Assembly (NCBI GenBank): GCA_021738505.1
Contig: JAIPBW010000008.1
Coordinates: forward strand, 1-58,783
DNA length: 58,783 nucleotides
Source of the DNA: Bacteroidales bacterium
GTDB lineage: Bacteria > Bacteroidota > Bacteroidia > Bacteroidales > PWNQ01
Reading direction: 5' to 3'
Shown here: in pieces, positions 50,165-58,652 of the stretch
How the letters are laid out: each line of letters starts with the position of its first letter
Position numbering within the stretch: the first letter of the stretch is position 1
Notes under the pieces: model-generated
What the model saw: the letters and a program-made list of their open reading frames with translations, nothing else
Databases searched by the model: none
Told to the model about the DNA's origin: nothing
Made by a program: the position numbers and the translations under genes

Positions 50165-52888
50165 TTATAAGTTTTGGGTGATGGTATGTGTCACTTTATC
50201 GAGTGGATAATAGTCTGTTGAGTTCTCTCCGAGTCGCTTTTTCTCATTCTCGTGAAGCAGATAGATGATCGCCCTGTCTTGCAGTGTTGGCATGCTCGCG
50301 TTCAGGTTCATGAATGACGGGTACATGCCGACATCATTTCTATGTTCGCTTCTTCCGTAGATTTCTTTGATATTTCCCGCTTGGTCTGTGAGGTCAACGC
50401 TGATGTCTCCTCCGTTCGTTGAAATTTCTGAATATTGTTTGTTGTTATTAAAACCGTCAAGCGCATCAAACACTGTTGTATTAGCTCCTGCAGATACGTT
50501 CCATCCCAAGCTATCAGGATGGTAATTCTTGTCGGGATGATAGGATGAATAACTTCCTGCATCTAAATAATAATTTACTAGTTTGAACGGTCTGCTTGGA
50601 TCATTAATCGGCACGTCTTTTGAAATTCCGTAGAACAAGCTATCCCCTGGTAGAATAACAAACGACTTGAATAATTGTTTATCTGTTTGCGTCATCGACC
50701 CGTAATTGAGTAGTACTTGCCGTCTGCTGGCTTCCTCTGCATCTGTAAGGTATCCTGCTGAGCTTGGCGGTCCTCGTATCATGTCTTTGATCTTGTTCGG
50801 GTTCGCCGTTACTTTCGTTCCGTGGTTTGGATCGTTTGTTGTTGTTGGCAGTTCTAGCGAGTCTGGCACCATGGTCCAGTTTACTGTTGCACTGCTGTCT
50901 TTTGGCCATACTATTTCTGTTTGTGTTTGGTATTCGTGTCCTTCTCTTGAGAGGTATCCTGCGTTTGTCGTCTTGTATCCTACTTGGAAGAATCCTTGCG
51001 TTTGGCATGGTATGTTGTTGAGGTTGTATTCTCCGTTTGGTCCGGTCACGTCTTGTGCTATGATCGTGCTGTCTGCTTGTTTTCTAAAGATCACCATTGT
51101 GCTATCTAGTGTTTTCGTGCTGTCGTAGATGTCTGTTATCGTCCCCTTGATGCTCTGGTTCTGATCGAGTTGATTTACATAAACTTGGCCTAGACTAAAT
51201 GTGTTTTGTGTTATTTTTATTGTGTCAACATATTCTTTGAACATTTGGGTGGAGCTCGTATCAGTGGGTGAAAGATGGAGTTCATACATGGCCGTGTCTG
51301 CATTTCCCTGAGGGTCAGCTGGTATAGGTATGTTTGTAAAATCAAAATAACTTTGACCATCCATTGTTATTGTGTCTTCGTGATTGACATTTAATCCTTT
51401 TATCTTTACAAAAGCATGATTTATCACATTATTGCTTCCTGAAGATTTTTTTCGTAAAACGCCTCCATATACTTGGCTGTTCTCATAGTTCATTCCTGGC
51501 AGTTGTATGCTGTTCTGTCCTGTTTTGATTTCGTGCTCGCTTGTTGTCCTCGCTCTTCCTTGCTTGTCTTGTACTATTTGGATTGTGTCCATCGCTTGTT
51601 GTGGCGTTCTTACTATCGTGCTTTGCCAGTTTGGCGTTTGTGTCGTATCCAGCGTTCCTGCTGTGAGCGTATCCCCTTCATACACTAGCTTCACGCTGGC
51701 ATTGTTTGCGCTTCCACTTGCTTTGATCACGTACTCCAGATCCAGTTCTGGCATGTTAAACGTGTTCGCTCCCTGCGCCACTCCTATGGTGGTATCCTTA
51801 TCTACTCGTCCTTGCTTTTGCATTTTGACGAGCATGCTATCCAGCGTTTGGCTTGTCTTGACCGTATCCTTATAGCCGTTGTGCGCCCAACCGCTTGCGA
51901 GTGGGGTGGTCTCGTTCTTGTTCCAGAATTCATAACTCACGCTATCGGGGCTGTCACCGGTCAGGATAAACTGATAGACGGAGTCCTGAAGCAGGATAGG
52001 AATGGTATCTTCGGTAAAATGGCGGCTAAAGCTGGTATCCAGAGAAACTTTGCCGGGGGCCTGCGCCTGCAGCTGGAGTTGCTCGCTAGCTCCGGCATAG
52101 AGCGTATCCGTAAAAGCCAGACCGCTGCTGTTCAGCGTATCGTCAAAAAACGTATGCCCGGCCCCGGTGAGTGTTACCTGCACGCCCCCCGTTTGGGAAA
52201 CCAGCCGGTAGCTGTGGCGGTAGGAGGTAGGGTTTACCGTCACGTTCAGGCTGTTCATCCCGCCGCTGATCACCTTCTGTTGGCTCACCCCCGGAAACAT
52301 CACATTGGTTGTATCGCTCAGGGCGCGCACCTCTACGTTGTATTGATCTCTAAGTGCGCCGGCACTTTGCGTTTTTGGCCGGCTTGTGTGGGGGAGGGGT
52401 TGTGCTCCGCCGCGCCGATGCAGCACCCGTATAGCCTGACGGGCATAGCTTGCCAGATACACCCCCCCGGAAACCCCGCGAGCCTCCCAGACAGCCGTGG
52501 CTGTCTCATTATTCACGTTCACCGGCAGGCGGGCGATACAGCGGCCCTGCATGTCATACACCATCAGCTCTTCGGCCCCCGGCACATAATCCATTTGAAA
52601 CTGATGCCGCGCGCCCGGCGAGGGATGCACCTGCAGAGACGTCTTGCTGTTCGAAGCGTTCTCGGTCATCCCGGTATACAGGTTCTGGATCAGGTAATAG
52701 CCGCTGCTGTCGGTCATGACCGAGTCGGCATGACCGCCGTCGCTATGATAAAACAGCACGCGGGCGCCGTCCACGGGATAGCCGCCGGAGGTCTTGACCG
52801 TGCCCTGCAGCGAAGCCTGGGCGTAAGAGGGCAGGACAGGCGCCAGAAACAAAAAAGCCGTTAGTAAAAAACACAAGAAACGTCCCAT
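50165..52888 (-). CDS. Exported mosaic protein with carboxypeptidase-regulatory-like domains
   Basis: 907 residues. Signal peptide MGRFLCFLLTAFLFLAPVLPSYAQ, then a CarbopepD-reg-like domain (about 25-75: LQGTVKTSGGYPVDGARVLF, MTDSSGYYLIQNL). A segment like a T9SS type A sorting domain sits internally (about 85-150: SPGARHQFQM, LMVYDMQGRCIARLPV, VSGGVYLASY). Several Thr-rich beta domains follow, then a second CarbopepD-like unit (about 575-640) and a C-terminal region with YLDAGSYSSYHPDKNYHPDSLG. The N-terminal third is clearly GC-richer than the rest, so the gene is compositionally mosaic. It lies in the repeat island with its own strong promoter. A surface or adhesin-like role is a guess; no catalytic motif is intact. 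Confidence 0.75.
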   Translation of the reverse strand: MGRFLCFLLTAFLFLAPVLPSYAQASLQGTVKTSGGYPVDGARVLFYHSDGGHADSVMTDSSGYYLIQNLYTGMTENASNSKTSLQVHPSPGARHQFQMDYVPGAEELMVYDMQGRCIARLPVNVNNETATAVWEARGVSGGVYLASYARQAIRVLHRRGGAQPLPHTSRPKTQSAGALRDQYNVEVRALSDTTNVMFPGVSQQKVISGGMNSLNVTVNPTSYRHSYRLVSQTGGVQVTLTGAGHTFFDDTLNSSGLAFTDTLYAGASEQLQLQAQAPGKVSLDTSFSRHFTEDTIPILLQDSVYQFILTGDSPDSVSYEFWNKNETTPLASGWAHNGYKDTVKTSQTLDSMLVKMQKQGRVDKDTTIGVAQGANTFNMPELDLEYVIKASGSANNASVKLVYEGDTLTAGTLDTTQTPNWQSTIVRTPQQAMDTIQIVQDKQGRARTTSEHEIKTGQNSIQLPGMNYENSQVYGGVLRKKSSGSNNVINHAFVKIKGLNVNHEDTITMDGQSYFDFTNIPIPADPQGNADTAMYELHLSPTDTSSTQMFKEYVDTIKITQNTFSLGQVYVNQLDQNQSIKGTITDIYDSTKTLDSTMVIFRKQADSTIIAQDVTGPNGEYNLNNIPCQTQGFFQVGYKTTNAGYLSREGHEYQTQTEIVWPKDSSATVNWTMVPDSLELPTTTNDPNHGTKVTANPNKIKDMIRGPPSSAGYLTDAEEASRRQVLLNYGSMTQTDKQLFKSFVILPGDSLFYGISKDVPINDPSRPFKLVNYYLDAGSYSSYHPDKNYHPDSLGWNVSAGANTTVFDALDGFNNNKQYSEISTNGGDISVDLTDQAGNIKEIYGRSEHRNDVGMYPSFMNLNASMPTLQDRAIIYLLHENEKKRLGENSTDYYPLDKVTHTITQNL

Positions 52889-52911
52889 GGGCTTATGATG
52901 TTGTTGATAGT

Positions 52912-52941
52912 CAAAAGTACAAAAAAAAATGGAACATCAAA
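52912..52941 (-). promoter_or_regulatory. Promoter of the 907-residue gene with -33 and -7
   Basis: On the minus strand, TTTG (52941-52938) and TACTTTTG (52919-52912) are spaced by 18 bp, a full Bacteroidota-type promoter. The ATG at 52888 is 23 bp downstream. Confidence 0.7.
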
Positions 52942-52972
52942 AGCATCTGCTTCCGCTTAGCCGGATGACCCA

Positions 52973-53156
52973 TTGGGCTGAGCTTTGCCCGCGGGCCGGC
53001 TTGCCCCTTCACGGGAAAGGGGCTGGGCGGGCAGGCCTTGCAAAGCCTTCCCGGCTGGCTTCCCGACAACCCGCAGGGAGATTTCCTCCTTCGGCGGACG
53101 CGGTCTCAGTCAGGACTTTTTCCACTCCGTTCCAAAAGTCCCTCCATCGAAATGAC
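52973..53156 (+). repeat. GC-rich dispersed element E (right half)
   Basis: It repeats the right half of elements A and B almost base for base, from tgggctgagctttgccc through the ttcggcggacgcggtctcag segment to ccatcgaaatgac. It lies in the same orientation as the left-side copies, so the island is bounded by direct repeats. Confidence 0.9.
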
Positions 53157-53175
53157 AGTGGTTTTGGGGGGCAGA

Positions 53176-53243
53176 GGGGAAAAATGGAAAAACGACCACG
53201 CCTTTAAAATTAAAAACGGTGTGGTCGTTTTTCTATTTTTCCC
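53176..53243. repeat. Long hairpin following element E
   Basis: gggaaaaatggaaaaacgac (from 53177) and gtcgtttttctatttttccc (to 53243) pair over 23 bp with a single g-t mismatch around a 21-nt loop. Sequence and position relative to the element match the hairpin after element A. Confidence 0.88.
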
Positions 53244-53262
53244 ACATCTTTATAACATACAA

Positions 53263-53620
53263 TCTGTCACCTCGATGGATGAAAACCGACGCGGAGCGGA
53301 GGTTTGAAGACTGAGAGGTCTCCCGGCTTAACGTCGCAACGTTTTTAAACTGGCTTTCCTGTAAAAAGCCGAATTACAAATTCGGCTTAGCTGCGTCCGC
53401 CGGAGGCGCGAAGATCTCCCGGCGTAACGTCGCGACGTTTTTTAATGGCTTTTCTGTAAAAAGCCGAATTGCAAATTCGGCTTAGCTGGGGCGCAGACTA
53501 AAAGTGCAGCGGAGATTTTCCGGAGTGAGCTGTGTCCGCCGGAGGCGCGAAGATCGACCGGCGAGGGGTTGCGAGGTTTTTAAAGTGTTTTTTAAGGGAG
53601 CTCGGCTTTTTGTGATTGGG
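53263..53620 (+). repeat. Three partial GC-rich modules F, G and H in tandem
   Basis: Each has a ggag(g)tt- or ggcgcgaagatc-type start and a gacgttttt-like end. Modules F and G finish with the palindromes at 53367-53387 and 53459-53479 (agccgaattacaaattcggct and its g variant). Module H is the most decayed, with only agctcggcttt left. Confidence 0.75.
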
Positions 53621-53657
53621 ATGGGGGAGACGGGGCTTATTCAAATATAAGTCGACA

Positions 53658-55580
53658 TTACAAAAACCGGTTGATGGTTTCCAGTAGAACTTGTGGCTTT
53701 ACGGGTTTTGTGAGATAATCATTACATCCCGCTTTGAGACTTTTTTCCTTTTCGTTATCTGCTGCAAAAGCAGTAAGAGCTATAACCGGTAGACCGGGGC
53801 GGTGTTTCTTTATAACCTGAGTTGCTTCGTAACCGTTTAATCCGGGCAGTTGAATGTCCATAAGCACAAGATCAATGTCGTGGTCTTCAATGCACTTTTT
53901 TGCAGTTTGATCACCATCGGGAGCCCAGACAAGGTTTGCATTTGTTTGCATTAACGTGGCTTCAATATATAAATAGTTGGCCTCGATGTCTTCGGCTACG
54001 AGTATTTTTCTTTCAGCCCAGTCATAATTAGGGATATTACTTTCCCGAACCTTTTCTTTCTCTTCACTTGCAGTTTTCGTTTCTAAAGGAAGGGTGAAAT
54101 AAAATTCACTTCCTTTACCGGGAGTAGAAGTCAAGCCGATGGTTCCTCCCAGTAACTCAACTAATTTTTTGCTTATTGTTAATCCTAAACCTGCACCACT
54201 ATAATTTTTGATGTTCGATTCTTCCACTTGTCTGAATCGCTGGAAGATACTTTCTTGTTTGTCATGAGGAATACCAATCCCGGTATCTTTGACGTGAAAG
54301 CGGATAAATTTTTTGTTGGCTTGCTGTTCAATTGTATAGCCAAAGGACACATTTCCTTCTTCCGTAAATTTTATAGCATTGGATAACAAATGTTGAATAG
54401 CCTGACGCAAGTGATATGCATCCGAATAGATTTGTAAGGACTTATATTTATCCGGTATTTCAGTAATTAGTTCAATTGGTTTTTGATTTTTTTGAATCTC
54501 TTCATGGAAATGATCAAATAATTGTTTGATAATATTGGGTAGTGGACAAATTGTTTTCCTGATCTTAACCTGTCCGGCTTCAATTTTAGATACATCAATA
54601 ATGTCATCAATAAGGTCGAGTAACTCGTATGAATTGGTGTTGATCAGATTTGTATATTCTTTCCGTTCTTTTTTAGATGTTTCCGGATCATTTAACAATT
54701 CTGCAAATCCGATAATTGCATTCATGGGTGTTCGAATTTCATGCGACATATTTCCCAGGAAAGCAGTTTTCAGGCGATCGGATTCCTGAGCCTTTCGCTT
54801 TTCCTGTTCTAACTGATGTTGATAAAGGATGTTATCACTTATATCCCGGATAAAGAAAATGATAAATTGCGGTGTATCATTAATTTTTATGACGCTGGCA
54901 GAGGTTTCGCTATGGCGGGTTAAATTCTGAGATGTTTTGAAAACGATATAGTTTTTACGCGACGTTGATTTTTGAATGGTTTTTTCAACAATCCGGTCAA
55001 AATATTGTCTTTCAGAATTCTTTATATAGTCAAATAGTTTCTTTTGTTTTAATGCATGCTTGTCTTCACCCAGGAAATCTTCAGCTCCCGGATTAAGTTC
55101 TATAATATCTCCGTTAATTGAAGTGAGAATAACGGGGTCGGGCGAGGAATGAAGCAAAAAGTTTAACTGTCTTTCTTTTTCTTCAGGAAGATGGGTGATG
55201 GACTCAAGTTCGCTGATATTGATGATTTTAGCAAGAATGAGGTTGCGTTTTTTTTGAAAATTATGACTTTTTATAAATTCAACACCCAACTTGTAAGCTT
55301 TTCCTTTTACTGATAATGAAACTTCCTGATAGTCGCTTTTGCTTGTCTTTAATACTTTCCGTAAATTGCGCCGGAGTTTAATTTTTGCAGAATCGTTCAG
55401 GTTCTCTAAAATGTTGAATAAATACTGTGTATGGTTTGCTTCTGCGGGAATTTGCCATAAACGAATTAATTTTTCTGAAAATATAGCTTCCCGTTTTCCC
55501 GGATCAAAAATCAAATAAGCATGATTAGTAATTGATTCCAAATCATTTATAAAACCAGCAAGGGAGTATATTTTTTGCAT
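53658..55580 (-). CDS. PAS hybrid histidine kinase with C-terminal receiver
   Basis: 640 residues without membrane helices, so cytosolic. The N-terminal 260 residues hold PAS-like domains (second one about 140-255: LLHSSPDPVILTSINGDIIELNPGAEDFLG). HisKA has its phospho-His in GNMSHEIRTPMNAIIGFAELL near 281. The HATPase has the N box HLLSNAIKFTEEG, DTGIGIPHDKQESIFQRFRQ and GAGLGLTISKKLVELLGG. The receiver has its Asp in IDLVLMDIQLPGLNGYEA near 571 and KPVKPQVLLETI. No output regulator is next to it. The response regulator at 41392 resembles its receiver and may share the pathway. The signal is unknown. Confidence 0.93.
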   Translation of the reverse strand: MQKIYSLAGFINDLESITNHAYLIFDPGKREAIFSEKLIRLWQIPAEANHTQYLFNILENLNDSAKIKLRRNLRKVLKTSKSDYQEVSLSVKGKAYKLGVEFIKSHNFQKKRNLILAKIINISELESITHLPEEKERQLNFLLHSSPDPVILTSINGDIIELNPGAEDFLGEDKHALKQKKLFDYIKNSERQYFDRIVEKTIQKSTSRKNYIVFKTSQNLTRHSETSASVIKINDTPQFIIFFIRDISDNILYQHQLEQEKRKAQESDRLKTAFLGNMSHEIRTPMNAIIGFAELLNDPETSKKERKEYTNLINTNSYELLDLIDDIIDVSKIEAGQVKIRKTICPLPNIIKQLFDHFHEEIQKNQKPIELITEIPDKYKSLQIYSDAYHLRQAIQHLLSNAIKFTEEGNVSFGYTIEQQANKKFIRFHVKDTGIGIPHDKQESIFQRFRQVEESNIKNYSGAGLGLTISKKLVELLGGTIGLTSTPGKGSEFYFTLPLETKTASEEKEKVRESNIPNYDWAERKILVAEDIEANYLYIEATLMQTNANLVWAPDGDQTAKKCIEDHDIDLVLMDIQLPGLNGYEATQVIKKHRPGLPVIALTAFAADNEKEKSLKAGCNDYLTKPVKPQVLLETINRFL

Positions 55581-55918
55581 ATTAGGCGATTTAGTTTCTT
55601 TTTATTAATCAATTGGATCGTGATGCCGAGGAAAAAAAGTGTTTTAGGTTTCGCGTAGTAATGAACCTATACGCTAAAACAGAGATGAGGTTTCATGTGA
55701 TTAAATTTTTCAAAATATTGATAATGTCATTATTATTTTTTATTGCTTTTCTCTCTTATTGTCATTTGCGCTTCGCGCGTCATTTTGTTTTACCATATCC
55801 AAAGTCATTTACTTTAGGGCTTTTTGAGACGGTTATATTTGACAGCAGCCGGACACAGAAGTATAGAAGATGACCACAAATGACTACCAATGACTACTAA
55901 TGACATCTAAACCCCAAC
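55581..55918. other. Intergenic region with dispersed repeat copy 2
   Basis: 338 bp with no gene. About 55715-55905 is the second copy of the GTCATT/AATGAC repeat. The 130 bp beside the kinase start show nothing recognisable. Confidence 0.6.
55715..55905. repeat. Dispersed repeat, GTCATT arm / AATGAC period-10 arm (copy 2)
   Basis: Same order as the copy at about 960-1220 but shorter: four GTCATT motifs, the gcgcttcgcgc spacer, the shared centre (gagacggttatatttgacag, ccggacacagaagtatagaa) and four 10-bp units beginning aatgac or gatgac. Both copies have the same orientation. Confidence 0.88.
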
Positions 55919-57058
55919 CTAAACATTAAACCACAGCGTAATCAGCAGATAAAGATAATGAGCTACTGTTCCGGCAACAATCCCTCCAACTGTATGAGAA
56001 ATAAGGGCTTTGGGAGTTAATTTTCTAAAGTTAAGTGTGTCAAGCATTGCTGTGTGGGTACTCAAATATCCGCTCCAGCACATTCCCATAGCTGTAAACA
56101 CAGCGATTTCGTTTCCTGTAATAATGCCTTCGGATATAAATGCCTTTACCAATGAAAGCGCAGCACCCACGGCACCTAATGAAGTAATAGGGAAAGCGAT
56201 AAGTTCCGGATTAGTAAATCCGAAGAGGGCATAAAAAAGCCAGTTTAGGTATGAGGCTGCTTTTGGAAGAATAGGCACGCCCTCGTAAGCCAATCCCTGA
56301 TAGCCCACGGATGGATCATCCGGACCAAAGGTTATAATCATAATGATTGAAGAAATAATCAAAACGCCGGGAATAATCTGTAACCCGAGGTTGACCCCTT
56401 GTTTCCCTCCATCAAGCAGTGAATTTAAAAACCGTTCAAAAGTACTGCCCTCTGTTTGAAATGTAATCTCTTCAGCTTCTCCTTCTGCTAATTCCTGCGG
56501 GTCTTCTTCAGGAAGAACTTTCCGGATTTGATATTGCATAAGCCGGGTGGAAACGGCAGCGCCCGCGATAGCTCCAAATAAACCGATCATAGCGGGGCCG
56601 AAATATCCGAAACGGGACATGAATGTTAGTACGATCAGGCCCATGCCAAAGGCTGTGCCGAAATTCGTTAACGAAATTAATTCATATTGCTTAAAGTATT
56701 TTTTAAAGCTTTTATCACTTGAAAGACTTATAATTGCCGGGTTATCGGAGAAAAAGGTCATGAGTCCGGCCAGTGATGCAACTCCGGGTAAGTTAAAAAT
56801 GGGGCGCATTAAAGGACGAAGAATGGTTTCCAATAAGCGTACAACACCGAATTCGATCATTAATTTTCCCAAAGCACCGGTTAATACGGTTATTCCCATG
56901 ATGAAAAATACTGTATTCAACAAAAGATCGTGAGCCGTATTCATTAATGTATTTAATAAATTCGGTAAGCCCATCCGGCTGCCCAAAAAGCCAAAAAATC
57001 CTGTGAAAAGGACTAAAAAGATTATGGCTTCATATTTGCGTTTTATTATTCGTTTCAT
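55919..57058 (-). CDS. Nucleoside-recognition (Gate) domain membrane protein, CD0519/CD1768-like
   Basis: 379 residues with about nine membrane helices. A Gate-type segment lies in each half (TVFFIMGITVLTGALGKLMIEFGVVRLLETIL and IIPGVLIISSIIMIITFG). Other conserved parts are GLMTFFSDNPAIISLSSD, NFGTAFGMGLIVLTFMSRFG, ITSLGAVGAALSLVKAF and MGMCWSGYLSTHTAMLDTL. This is the family annotated as CD0519/CD1768-type membrane proteins; transport of nucleosides or other small molecules is suggested by the Gate domain but not proven. An acidic loop (PEEDPQELAEGEAEE) lies at about 195-210. It follows the hisS terminator. Confidence 0.85.
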   Translation of the reverse strand: MKRIIKRKYEAIIFLVLFTGFFGFLGSRMGLPNLLNTLMNTAHDLLLNTVFFIMGITVLTGALGKLMIEFGVVRLLETILRPLMRPIFNLPGVASLAGLMTFFSDNPAIISLSSDKSFKKYFKQYELISLTNFGTAFGMGLIVLTFMSRFGYFGPAMIGLFGAIAGAAVSTRLMQYQIRKVLPEEDPQELAEGEAEEITFQTEGSTFERFLNSLLDGGKQGVNLGLQIIPGVLIISSIIMIITFGPDDPSVGYQGLAYEGVPILPKAASYLNWLFYALFGFTNPELIAFPITSLGAVGAALSLVKAFISEGIITGNEIAVFTAMGMCWSGYLSTHTAMLDTLNFRKLTPKALISHTVGGIVAGTVAHYLYLLITLWFNV

Positions 57059-57081
57059 TGCCAGTTGTTTAAATGTAAAAA

Positions 57082-57110
57082 CCCGTTGTTCTATTTAATC
57101 GAACAACGGG
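57082..57110 (-). terminator. Rho-independent terminator after hisS
   Basis: cccgttgttc (57082-57091) pairs perfectly with gaacaacggg (57101-57110) around a 9-nt loop. On the minus strand the stem is followed by TTTTT. It lies about 110 bp after the hisS stop and 24 bp before the start of the next gene. Confidence 0.88.
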
Positions 57111-57222
57111 AGGCAAAATTATAAGAGTTTTTAATTTAACAAGTAAAAATCGAATCTTTTTGTTATTAAAATAACAAGAATAGCAAAAGCTTTTATATAC
57201 CTTGATTTGGGCTCTTGTGGTC

Positions 57223-58578
57223 TTATTGTAATTGGTCAATGATGGCTTCCAACGACATTTTTTGCTGCTCTCCGGTCTCCATGTTTTTTACAGTCAGTTT
57301 TTGCGATTTGAGCTCTTCTTCGCCGGCCATAATCACATAAGGAATGTTATTGGAGTTTGCAAAATTCATTTGTTTTTTCATTTTCGCCGGTTTGGGAAAG
57401 AATTCTGATTTTATTGCATTGGCGCGCAATTTCTGTACAATTTTTATTCCCTCTTCTTCTGCTTCCTGACCAAAGTTTACAACCATTACCTTTATGGCTT
57501 GTTCGCTCCCCGGCGGAAATCGCTTTAATTCTTCCATAACATCAAAGATGCGCTCAGCTCCAAAAGATATACCTACGCCGGAAACATTTTTTAATCCGAA
57601 AACGCCTGTTAAATCATCATACCGGCCGCCGCCACAAATAGAACCCATTTCCAGCTCTGTAGTAATGACTTCAAAAATAGCTCCTGTATAATAATCCAGG
57701 CCACGTGCTAAAGTTAAATCGAGTTCCATACTACTTTGAATGTCCATTAATGAAGCTTTACGGAAGACCTCTTCTGATTCATCTATTCCTTGGAGTCCGG
57801 TTTCTGAATCGGTAAGAAAAGATTTCAAAAAATCTGTTTTGTCTGCAAGACTACCATTGAACATCAACACAGGTTTCAGCTTTTGACAAGCCTCTTCCGG
57901 CACACAATTTTCTTTTAGTTCTTCAAAAACCTTTTCAATACCTATTTTTTCAAGTTTATCAATTGCTACGGTTAGTGTTTTAAAGTGCTCCGGAGCTCCT
58001 ATTGATTCAGCAATACCGTATAATATTTTCCGGTTATTAATCTTTATCGTAACTTTTATATTGAGCCGTTGAAATACTTCATCTATAATTTTAATTAGTT
58101 CAGCCTCACTAAAAAGGGCGTTCATGCCTATAACATCCGCATCACATTGATAAAATTCACGGTAACGTCCTTTTTGGGGCCTGTCGGCACGCCATACCGG
58201 CTGTATCTGATACCGCTTGAAGGGAAAGCTAATTTCGTGTTGATGTTGGGCTATATAACGCGCAAAAGGAACAGTCAGGTCATAGCGAAGTCCTTTTTCA
58301 GCTATCTTTGATGTTAAAGAAGAGGAGGTTTCTTTAGCGAGGTTGTCACTTTTCTTTAGGTAATCACCGGAATTCAGGATTTTAAATAACAACTGGTCTC
58401 CTTCTTCACCGTATTTGCCCGTGAGCGTGGAAAGATTTTCCATGGCCGGTGTTTCCAGCGGCTGAAAACCATAAAGTTGATATACTTCCCTGATGGTGTT
58501 GAAAATATAATTGCGTTTGTGCATTATCTCCGGACCAAAATCGCGGGTCCCTTTGGGTATGGATGTTTTCTGGGCCAT
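57223..58578 (-). CDS. hisS: Histidyl-tRNA synthetase
   Basis: A class II aminoacyl-tRNA synthetase that charges tRNA-His; it is cytosolic. Motif 1 region PKGTRDFGPEIMHKRNYIF, motif 2 RPQKGRYREFYQCDADVIG, the His-specific ARGLDYYTGAIFEV and GGGRYDDLTGVFG, motif 3 GVGISFGAERIFDVM and the C-terminal anticodon-binding domain are all present. A longer frame begins at 58605, but the -7 element TATCTTTG is at 58610-58603, so the ATG at 58578 (MAQKTSIPKGTRDFG) is used, giving 451 residues. It is a single gene with its own promoter and terminator. Confidence 0.98.
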   Translation of the reverse strand: MAQKTSIPKGTRDFGPEIMHKRNYIFNTIREVYQLYGFQPLETPAMENLSTLTGKYGEEGDQLLFKILNSGDYLKKSDNLAKETSSSLTSKIAEKGLRYDLTVPFARYIAQHQHEISFPFKRYQIQPVWRADRPQKGRYREFYQCDADVIGMNALFSEAELIKIIDEVFQRLNIKVTIKINNRKILYGIAESIGAPEHFKTLTVAIDKLEKIGIEKVFEELKENCVPEEACQKLKPVLMFNGSLADKTDFLKSFLTDSETGLQGIDESEEVFRKASLMDIQSSMELDLTLARGLDYYTGAIFEVITTELEMGSICGGGRYDDLTGVFGLKNVSGVGISFGAERIFDVMEELKRFPPGSEQAIKVMVVNFGQEAEEEGIKIVQKLRANAIKSEFFPKPAKMKKQMNFANSNNIPYVIMAGEEELKSQKLTVKNMETGEQQKMSLEAIIDQLQ

Positions 58579-58602
58579 AGCTTGAATTTTGCAAATAAGA
58601 TG

Positions 58603-58610
58603 CAAAGATA
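58603..58610 (-). promoter_or_regulatory. -7 promoter element of hisS
   Basis: TATCTTTG on the minus strand matches TAnnTTTG, 24 bp before the ATG at 58578. It overlaps the first ATG of the longer frame and so decides the start. Confidence 0.65.
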
Positions 58611-58652
58611 AAGAAGAATGTTTAATGTGAAGGAATTGTTACGCTGTTTAAT

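Larger units (their letters stand above)
52889..53657. other. Repeat-filled intergenic region right of the island
   Basis: 769 bp without a gene. In order: the promoter of the 907-residue gene, element E, a long hairpin, then three partial modules (about 53263-53395, 53395-53495 and 53496-53620). Each partial module has the core gcggaggt...tcccggc...aacgtcgc-acgtttttaa or a decayed version, and the first two carry the agccgaatt palindrome. Open frames through it are repeat-derived. Confidence 0.8.

Noticed and set aside
50165-50330. HENEKKRLG near the C-terminus of the 907-residue protein as a zinc-protease site
   Set aside because: It lacks the second His of HExxH and any recognisable third ligand, so it is not treated as an active site.
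51812-52864. A 350-codon open frame on the plus strand opposite the 907-residue gene
   Set aside because: It is antisense to a protein with a good signal peptide, domain motifs and promoter, and sits in GC-rich sequence where long antisense frames arise by chance; its translation shows no recognisable domain.
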